Shown here: piece after piece, positions 59,184 to 64,000 of the stretch | Position numbering within the stretch: position 1 is the stretch's first letter | Layout: each line of letters begins with the position of its first letter | Made by a program: the position numbers and the translations under genes | The notes under the pieces: generated by a model | What the model was told of the DNA's origin: nothing | Seen by the model: the letters and a program-made list of their open reading frames with translations, nothing else | Database searches by the model: none | Origin: Kitasatospora sp. DSM 101779 | GTDB taxonomy: Bacteria > Actinomycetota > Actinomycetes > Streptomycetales > Streptomycetaceae | Length of the DNA stretch: 64,000 nt | Reading direction: 5' to 3' | Assembly (NCBI RefSeq): GCF_025655475.1 | Contig: NZ_JAHTIK010000001.1 | Span: 6,557,059-6,621,058 of the forward strand

Positions 59184-59218
59184 GCAGGGGCGCGCGGGAG
59201 TGCCCCGCGCGCCCCTGC
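59184..59218. terminator. Bidirectional hairpin between convergent genes
   Basis: GCAGGGGCGCGCGGG (59184-59198) pairs perfectly with 59204-59218 around a five-base loop, ten bases after the phosphatase stop and nine before the stop of the minus-strand deacetylase. It belongs to the AGGGGCGCG repeat family. Confidence 0.8.
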
Positions 59219-59226
59219 CGTACGCG

Positions 59227-60240
59227 TCACACCGCCGCGCCGCGCAGCCGCTGCACCGCCGGCTCCAAGCCCGACAGGATGGTGTCGAAGCGGCGCGTCC
59301 CGGTCGTGGAGTCCACCTGCAGCCGGCTGATCCGCAGCGGGTGGGCCGGCAGCCGGGGCCCGAGCCGGTGGTCGGAGAGGAAGCCGAGCCGGTAGCCGAG
59401 CCGCCGCAGCACCGCGTCGGCCCGCGGGTCGTACCCCCCGTCCGGGTAGGCGAACGCGGTGGGCGCCTCACCGAGCCACTGGCTGAGCGCCAGGTGGGCG
59501 CCGGTGATCTCGGTGTGCACGGTGGAGTCGTCGCAGCGAGCCAGCGAGGGGTGCCCCAGGGTGTGGTTGCCGATGGCGACGTCGGCGTCCCGCAGCGCCC
59601 GCAGGTCCTCCGGACGGAGCTGCTCCTGCCGCGGCGGCCGGCGGTCGGCGCTGACCCGCAGTTCCTGCAGGCAGCGGCGGCGGTCCGGGTCGGGGAGCTC
59701 GCGCAGTCTGGCCAGCAGCCGGCCGGGCGGGCCGCCGGGCAGCAGGCGGGCCCGGCCGCCGTGCCGGGCGAGGTAGGCGGCCTCGTGCCACCAGAACGCC
59801 CGGTCGGTGCCGATCAGCTCGGCGATCACGAAGGCGGCGGCCGGGATGCCGCGGGCGGCGAGCATCGGCAGGGCGTGGGTGTAGACGGTGCGGTCCGCGT
59901 CGTCGAAGGTGATCAGCACCGACCGCGGCGGCAGCGGACGGCCCTCCGTGACGGCCCGCTCGACGTCGGAGAGCGAGACGGGGTTGGCGAGGCGGCGCAT
60001 GCGGTCGAGCTGGGCGCCGAAGGACCGGGGGTCGGTGACCCCGTGGTAGGCGAGGACGGCGAGCCGCTGGGCGGCGCGGGCCCGGAAGAGCGGCTGGACG
60101 GGGGTGAGCCGCAGCCAGCTGCCGCGGTCCCGCAGCGGTGCCTTGCCGCGGGCGTGCACCGCCTCGCGCAGGGCGGTCGCGGACGACGGGGCGCTGACGG
60201 TCGTGGAATCGCTGAAGGTCGTGGACTCGGAGTACGGCAC
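59227..60240 (-). CDS. Polysaccharide deacetylase (NodB, CE4 family)
   Basis: The 337-residue NodB-domain protein (CE4) has metal/catalytic motif 1 in SVLITFDDADRTV (TFDD, Ala instead of the usual Gly), motif 2 in IGNHTLGHPSL (H-x3-H) and FAYPDGGYDPRADAV as motif 3/4. The N-terminal 75 residues precede the domain and are partly basic; no clear signal peptide is seen. It probably removes acetyl groups from the glycan's amino sugars. The start is ATG at 60240. It is convergent with the phosphatase, and the promoter must lie in the 297-base spacer to 60537, which contains the palindrome CGAAATTTCG (60444-60453). Confidence 0.88.
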   Translation of the reverse strand: MPYSESTTFSDSTTVSAPSSATALREAVHARGKAPLRDRGSWLRLTPVQPLFRARAAQRLAVLAYHGVTDPRSFGAQLDRMRRLANPVSLSDVERAVTEGRPLPPRSVLITFDDADRTVYTHALPMLAARGIPAAAFVIAELIGTDRAFWWHEAAYLARHGGRARLLPGGPPGRLLARLRELPDPDRRRCLQELRVSADRRPPRQEQLRPEDLRALRDADVAIGNHTLGHPSLARCDDSTVHTEITGAHLALSQWLGEAPTAFAYPDGGYDPRADAVLRRLGYRLGFLSDHRLGPRLPAHPLRISRLQVDSTTGTRRFDTILSGLEPAVQRLRGAAV

Positions 60241-60537
60241 GCGGTTCCCCCCTCGGTCGCCGCAGCGCGGCGTGGCGGTACCGTCGGCAGGCGGAGCCCG
60301 GCCTCCGACCCCGGGTGCGGCGGCTCCGCCCCCGGTGTGATCCGGTCCGTTGCCGAGGACTCCCTGCCCGGCCGCGGACGGCTCCTGGATCGCTCAATGT
60401 AATGGAGACCATCGGGCACGACGGATGGTTGTACGGCCCTCGGCGAAATTTCGTCCGGCGTGCGCGGGCGCCTTTCCGGCCCACTCGTGGACACTGGCGG
60501 TGTGCCCGTAGCGGGGTGCCCGAGTAGCGTGGAGGAC

Positions 60538-60795
60538 ATGGTGCACACGGATCGTCACGAGGCGGTGACCCGCTGGGCGCGGATGTGGAGCGGATGCGCG
60601 CTCGAGCGCCACAAGCTGCTGCTCACGGTGGTCGGCGCGGCCTGCATCGCGGTGGGCATCCTGGTGGCCGTGCTGGTGCCGGACACCGGCGGCCCGGCCT
60701 GGGCGATGGCCGTCGCGGGCTGCCTCGCCGCGGGCGTGGTCGTGCTGGCGCGGGTCGCGGTGGCCGTGCTCCGCGGGCCGGCCAGGGTCGGCTGA
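60538..60795 (+). CDS. Small two-helix membrane protein
   Basis: The 85-residue protein has two hydrophobic helices (LLLTVVGAACIAVGILVAVLV and AMAVAGCLAAGVVVLARVAV). A charged N-terminus (MVHTDRHEAVTRWARM) precedes them. GGAGG lies two bases upstream of the ATG at 60538 and five bases upstream of the in-frame GTG at 60541. Also, TAGCGT (60525-60530) could be the -10 of a nearly leaderless transcript. No family is recognised. It could be a small component or regulator of the adjacent export/glycan machinery. Confidence 0.6.
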   Translation: MVHTDRHEAVTRWARMWSGCALERHKLLLTVVGAACIAVGILVAVLVPDTGGPAWAMAVAGCLAAGVVVLARVAVAVLRGPARVG

Positions 60796-60817
60796 CACCC
60801 CGGACGGACCGTCCTGC

Positions 60818-60900
60818 CGAATTCCGGACGCGGATGTCCGCCATCCGCAGCGCTTTTCCCGGTGCCCGCCCGAATTCCGGTCGACCCGGCCGATTTCCGG
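60818..60900 (+). promoter_or_regulatory. Triple CGAATTCCGG-type motif before the last glycan operon
   Basis: CGAATTCCGG occurs at 60818-60827 and 60871-60880, with CGATTTCCGG at 60891-60900, all in one orientation. It is unusual in such GC-rich DNA. They lie 180-260 bp upstream of the deacetylase/GT/sugar-transferase operon at 61081 and may be regulator sites; the protein is unknown. Confidence 0.35.
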
Positions 60901-60926
60901 CCAGGACTGCCATCGGAATGACCGGA

Positions 60927-60945
60927 CGGGCCGGTTTTCGGCCCG
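60927..60945 (+). terminator. Hairpin with T-rich tail
   Basis: CGGGCCG-GTTTT-CGGCCCG forms a perfect 7-bp stem, followed within a few bases by CGCTTCTTTC. It probably ends the short transcript of the 60538 gene. Confidence 0.6.
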
Positions 60946-61080
60946 CCTGCGCGCTTCTTTCACATTTCTCGGGCAGCAGCCCCACACTTCCCCCTACTGT
61001 GGTTCCCGCCCGGGCCGCCAACACCGCCCGGCGGGGGCCGGTCGGACGGCGCCGGGGAGCGCGCCGCGGAGGGGAGAACG

Positions 61081-61914
61081 ATGGGGACGACCGCCGCGCC
61101 CGCGGCTGCCGGAGGTTTCCGCACCACGCTGAAGCGCGGACTGGCCCGCGCCGCCGGCTCCGTGCCGGGCGAGGGCGCCACCTACCTCATCTACCACCGG
61201 ATCGGCGGCGGCACCGCCGACGAGCTGGACGTCGCCACCGCCGACTTCACCGCCCAGCTGGACCTGCTCGCCGACCTGCCGCCCGGCCGGGTGGTGCCCA
61301 TCGACGAAGCCACCGACCGCCTGGCCGCCGGCCGCCGCACCCCCAGCACCGTGCTCACCTTCGACGACGGCTTCGCCGACGTGTACGAGCGGGCCTGGCC
61401 GCTGCTCAAGGAGCGCGGCCTGCCCTTCACCGTCTACCTGGCCAGCGGCCACGTCGGCGGTGAGATGCGCTGGGAGGGCTCCACCGCGAAGGGCCCGGCC
61501 GCGCCCGGCCTCAGCTGGGCGCAGCTGCGCGAGATGGCCGACTCCGGCCTGTGCACGGTCGCCAACCACACCCGCAGCCACGCCCGGCCGGTGCTGCTCA
61601 CCACGGCCGAGCTGGACGGCTGCAACGACGACGTCGAGGAGCACCTCGGCACCCGGCCGCGGCACTTCGCCTACACCTGGGGCGTGCCGGTGCCGCACAT
61701 GGCGGTCGCGCTGCGCGCCCGGTTCCGGACAGCCGCCACCGGCGAGGTCGGCCGGAACCTGCCCGGCTCGGACCCGGCCCGGTTCTGCCGGGTGCCCGTC
61801 CGCCGCACCGACCCGATCGACTTCTTCCGAGCCAAGCTCTACGGCCGGCTGGTCCCCGAGCGCGCCTACGCCCGGATCGTCGCCGCCGCCAAGGCGGTGG
61901 GCGCCCGTGCCTGA
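61081..61914 (+). CDS. Polysaccharide deacetylase (NodB, CE4 family)
   Basis: The 277-residue NodB-domain protein has TYLIYHRIGGG, the canonical motif TVLTFDDGFADVYERAW, and ANHTRSHARPVLL (H-x3-H metal site). RPRHFAYTWGVPVPHM is the third motif; the usual R-x-P-Y-G is altered to AYTWG. No signal peptide is evident, suggesting action on a cytoplasmic lipid-linked intermediate. It is the first of at least four co-directional genes ending beyond the window. Its stop overlaps the next gene start by eight bases. ATG 61081 follows GGAGGGGAGAACG, a strong ribosome binding site. Confidence 0.9.
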   Translation: MGTTAAPAAAGGFRTTLKRGLARAAGSVPGEGATYLIYHRIGGGTADELDVATADFTAQLDLLADLPPGRVVPIDEATDRLAAGRRTPSTVLTFDDGFADVYERAWPLLKERGLPFTVYLASGHVGGEMRWEGSTAKGPAAPGLSWAQLREMADSGLCTVANHTRSHARPVLLTTAELDGCNDDVEEHLGTRPRHFAYTWGVPVPHMAVALRARFRTAATGEVGRNLPGSDPARFCRVPVRRTDPIDFFRAKLYGRLVPERAYARIVAAAKAVGARA

Positions 61915-63100
61915 GCCCGCCGTCGCCGCCCCGCGTCCCGAACCCCGGCTGCGCGGCCCCGGCGGCCGCCCGCTGCGCGTCGCCCACCTGACCACCGTCG
62001 ACATGAGCCTGCAACTGCTGCTCGCCACCGAACTCAAGGTCGACCTGGAGGCCGGCTTCGAGACCTACGGCATCAGCGCCCCCGGCCCCTACGTGCCGCA
62101 GCTGGAGGCGATCGGGGTGCGCCACGAGCCGCTGCACGCGCTGACCCGCGCCTGGCAGCCGCGGGCCGACGCCGCGGCCGGACGGGAGCTGCTGGCGGTG
62201 CTGCGCCGGATCGAGCCGGACGTGCTGCACACCCACAACCCGAAGACCGGCATCATCGGCCGGGTGCTCGGCCGGCTGGCCGGGGTGCCGGTGGTGGTGA
62301 ACACCTGTCACGGCCTCTGGGCGCAGGCCCACGACCCGCTGGCGAAGCGGGCCTTCGTGCTCGGCGCGGAGGCCGTGGCCGGCCGCTTCTCGCATGCGGA
62401 GCTGTACCAGAACGCCGAGGACCGGCGCACCCTCGCCCGCGCGGTGCCCCGGTACCGCTCGCGGGTGGTGGGCAACGGCGTCGACCTCACCCGGTTCACC
62501 GCGGACCGCTCGGCCGACCGCGCCCGGCTGCGCGCCGGACTCGGCGTCGCCGAGGGCGAGCTGCTGGTCGGCGGGGTGGGCCGGCAGGTCGCCGAGAAGG
62601 GCATCCGGGAGTTCGCGGAGGCGGCCCGGGCGCTGGCCGGCAAGGCCCGCTTCGTCTGGATCGGCCCGCCCGACCCGGACAAGCCGGACGCGCTGGAAGG
62701 TGCCGAGAGCGGTGTCGACTTCCTCGGCCCCCGCTCCGACATGCCGGAGCTGTACGCGGCACTGGACGTCTTCGTCCTGCCGTCCTACCGCGAGGGCTTC
62801 TCGCGCTCCGCCATGGAGGCCGCGGCGGGCGGCCTGCCGATGGTGCTGAGCGACATCCGCGGCTGCCGGGAGATCGGCACCGACGGAGAGCACCTGCTGC
62901 TCGCACCGCCCGGGGACGCCCGGGCGCTCACCACGGCGCTGGACCGGCTCCTCACCGAGCCGGACCTGCGTGCGCGGCTCGGAGGGGCGGCCCGGGCACG
63001 GGCGCTCGGCGAGTTCGACCAGCGCGCGGTGGCCCGCGTCTCGCTCGAGACCTATGCGGCCGTGGCCAGGGCCAGGGGGCTGCCCTGGACGGTCGGCTGA
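61907..63100 (+). CDS. GT4 family glycosyltransferase
   Basis: The 397-residue GT-B enzyme opens LRVAHLTTVDMSLQLLLATEL, as in the PssF/EpsF/WecA-partner group of GT4 enzymes. VLHTHNPKTGIIGRVLGRLAGVPVVVNTCHG gives the acceptor region. The donor region has VGRQVAEKGIREFAEAA, FLGPRSDMPELYAALD and SYREGFSRSAMEAAAGGLPMV with E-x7-E. This subtype often adds the second sugar in undecaprenyl-linked oligosaccharides, which fits the priming transferase just downstream. The GTG at 61907 overlaps the deacetylase stop. Confidence 0.92.
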   Translation: MPEPAVAAPRPEPRLRGPGGRPLRVAHLTTVDMSLQLLLATELKVDLEAGFETYGISAPGPYVPQLEAIGVRHEPLHALTRAWQPRADAAAGRELLAVLRRIEPDVLHTHNPKTGIIGRVLGRLAGVPVVVNTCHGLWAQAHDPLAKRAFVLGAEAVAGRFSHAELYQNAEDRRTLARAVPRYRSRVVGNGVDLTRFTADRSADRARLRAGLGVAEGELLVGGVGRQVAEKGIREFAEAARALAGKARFVWIGPPDPDKPDALEGAESGVDFLGPRSDMPELYAALDVFVLPSYREGFSRSAMEAAAGGLPMVLSDIRGCREIGTDGEHLLLAPPGDARALTTALDRLLTEPDLRARLGGAARARALGEFDQRAVARVSLETYAAVARARGLPWTVG

Positions 63101-63138
63101 GGGCCCGTCCACACCACCACACCCGTTGGGGGGAGAGC

Positions 63139-63831
63139 ATGCAGCCTGTTGGGGGAGGTATCAGGCGCGGCGGCGATCTGCTGATCGCCGCGGCTGCCGG
63201 GATCGTCGCGGTCCCGCTCGGCCTCCTGATCGTCGTGCTGATCCGCTGCACCATGGGGGGCCCGGTGCTGTTCCGGCAGACCCGCACCGGACGGCACGGC
63301 AAGGAGTTCGACATCCTGAAGTTCCGCACCATGCGGGAGAAACGTTACGCCGACGAGCCGGACGCTCCGCGGATCACCCGGCTCGGCACCTTCCTGCGCA
63401 CCACCAGCCTCGACGAACTGCCCCAGCTGTGGAACGTCGCCCGTGGGGAGATGGGCGTCATCGGCCCCCGGCCGACCCTGCCGGAGCAGGTCGTCCACTA
63501 CTCGGACCGCCAGCGCGGCCGGCTCGCCGTCCGCCCCGGCCTCACCGGCTGGGCCCAGGTCAGCGGCCGGAACTCGATCACCTGGCCGGAGCGGATCGAA
63601 CTCGACCTCTGGTACGTCGAGCACCGCTCGCTCCTGCTCGACCTGCGCATCCTGCTGCTGACCGTCAAGGTGCTGCTCCGGCCCGCGGGCATCACCGCGG
63701 CGGGCGGCGTCAACCCCGGCTTCCCCGTCCCGGCCGAGCCGCCGGCCCGGGTGGTCGTCCCGCTGATCGCCCCGAGGGAGGCCGAGCAGGCGGCCCCGTC
63801 CGCCGCCTCACCCGCCGCCGCCGGCCGATGA
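63139..63831 (+). CDS. Undecaprenyl-phosphate sugar phosphotransferase (priming, PglC/WcaJ-like)
   Basis: The 230-residue short-form bacterial sugar transferase has a single N-terminal membrane helix (DLLIAAAAGIVAVPLGLLIVVL). The catalytic domain has GPVLFRQTRTGRHGKEFDILKFRTM, DELPQLWNVARGEMGVIGPRPTLPEQV and RPGLTGWAQVSGRNSITW. It transfers a sugar-1-phosphate from a UDP-sugar to undecaprenyl phosphate, starting glycan assembly. The short PglC-like form often uses UDP-diNAcBac or other N-acetylated sugars. The ATG at 63139 follows GGGGGGAGAG. The PglD-like gene follows within 10 bases. Confidence 0.93.
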   Translation: MQPVGGGIRRGGDLLIAAAAGIVAVPLGLLIVVLIRCTMGGPVLFRQTRTGRHGKEFDILKFRTMREKRYADEPDAPRITRLGTFLRTTSLDELPQLWNVARGEMGVIGPRPTLPEQVVHYSDRQRGRLAVRPGLTGWAQVSGRNSITWPERIELDLWYVEHRSLLLDLRILLLTVKVLLRPAGITAAGGVNPGFPVPAEPPARVVVPLIAPREAEQAAPSAASPAAAGR

Positions 63832-63838
63832 TGGAGCC

Positions 63839-64000
63839 ATGACCGACGCCCAGCTGTGGATCGCCGGCGCCGGGGGCGTCGGCCGCGAGGCACTCGACAC
63901 CGCACTCGCGGCCGGCGTCCCGGTGGCCGGCTTCCTCGACGACCGGGCCCGCGGCACCGAGGTGCGCGGGCTCAAGGTGCTCGCCCCCGAGGACCTGCCG
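63839..64000 (+). CDS. PglD-like sugar O/N-acyltransferase (partial, cut by window end)
   Basis: Only the first 54 codons are present. MTDAQLWIAGAGGVGREALDTA is the nucleotide-sugar-binding Rossmann start of PglD/NeuD-type acetyltransferases, and VAGFLDDRARGTEVRGLKVL continues the family pattern. The left-handed beta-helix part lies outside the window. PglD acetylates a UDP-amino sugar, supplying the substrate of the PglC-like transferase immediately upstream. The start ATG at 63839 lies eight bases after that gene's stop. Confidence 0.8.
   Translation, partial: MTDAQLWIAGAGGVGREALDTALAAGVPVAGFLDDRARGTEVRGLKVLAPEDLP

Noticed and set aside
40386-64000. Polysaccharide region as a biosynthetic gene cluster for a secondary metabolite
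   Set aside because: There are no polyketide, peptide synthetase or tailoring signatures. The glycosyltransferases, exporter and Wzz-like gene fit a cell-surface glycan.
1-64000. tRNA, rRNA, riboswitch or insertion sequence
   Set aside because: I saw no cloverleaf-like segment with a CCA-type 3' end, no rRNA core sequence, no known riboswitch motif and no transposase or terminal inverted repeats. A covariance-model scan would be decisive.

Overview
The window is very GC-rich, actinobacterial DNA. Strong G/C preference at third codon positions, frequent GTG starts, 1-11 base stop/start overlaps, and family content (DasR-type operator, ROK and DeoR regulators, secreted chitinase and xylanase, SHOCT/ABC pairs, DUF4184, mycothiol-type DinB-like enzyme) point to a Streptomycetaceae chromosome (Streptomyces or Kitasatospora). 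I cannot choose the genus from sequence alone. I see no rRNA, tRNA, insertion sequence, prophage or CRISPR array.

Left part (1-22 kb): mostly single genes with housekeeping or catabolic roles. They include an M20 peptidase, a geranylgeranyl-reductase-like flavoenzyme, a secreted GH18 chitinase whose promoter carries a DasR-like operator, an ArsR-like regulator divergent from an MFS exporter, an ATP-grasp protein, an enoyl-CoA hydratase, a left-handed beta-helix acyltransferase, a Ca2+/H+ antiporter, an NDP-sugar epimerase, a divergent MFS/ROK pair, and LysR/RidA and PhzF genes. A decayed coding stretch with two in-frame TGA codons lies at 15.7-16.0 kb.

Middle (22-40 kb): a two-component system (22.5-24.4 kb) is followed by a SHOCT/ABC-ATPase/FtsX-permease operon. 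Both units carry a TACT-N8-AGTA palindrome, so the response regulator probably controls both. Next come a cysteine-synthase-like PLP enzyme, a secreted GH10 xylanase followed by a 17-bp tandem array, and a two-gene glucarate catabolic operon (5-dehydro-4-deoxyglucarate dehydratase and glucarate dehydratase) preceded by a perfect 25-bp inverted repeat. A convergent DeoR regulator follows, with its own upstream 17-bp tandem array. Then come a beta-helix/AAA+ fusion protein, a MOSC protein, a low-complexity protein and MscL.

Right part (40-64 kb, running off the end): a large cell-surface polysaccharide region. A leftward, translationally coupled five-gene unit encodes a Wzz/BY-kinase-like protein, a GT4 glycosyltransferase, a GNAT acyltransferase, a polymerase-like membrane protein and a DegT aminotransferase. 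Rightward units add two more GT4 enzymes, an ABC-2 exporter with a Wzt-type ATPase, a slipin and a DsbA-like protein. Further right are a GT2 enzyme, a MurI-like racemase, a Tyr phosphatase, two polysaccharide deacetylases, another GT4, a priming sugar transferase and the start of a PglD-like acyltransferase. The genes fit the assembly, modification and export of an amino-sugar-containing surface glycan. Carrying both polymerase-type and ABC-type export components, and a kinase-like protein with an altered P-loop and no tyrosine tail, makes this the most interesting part of the window.
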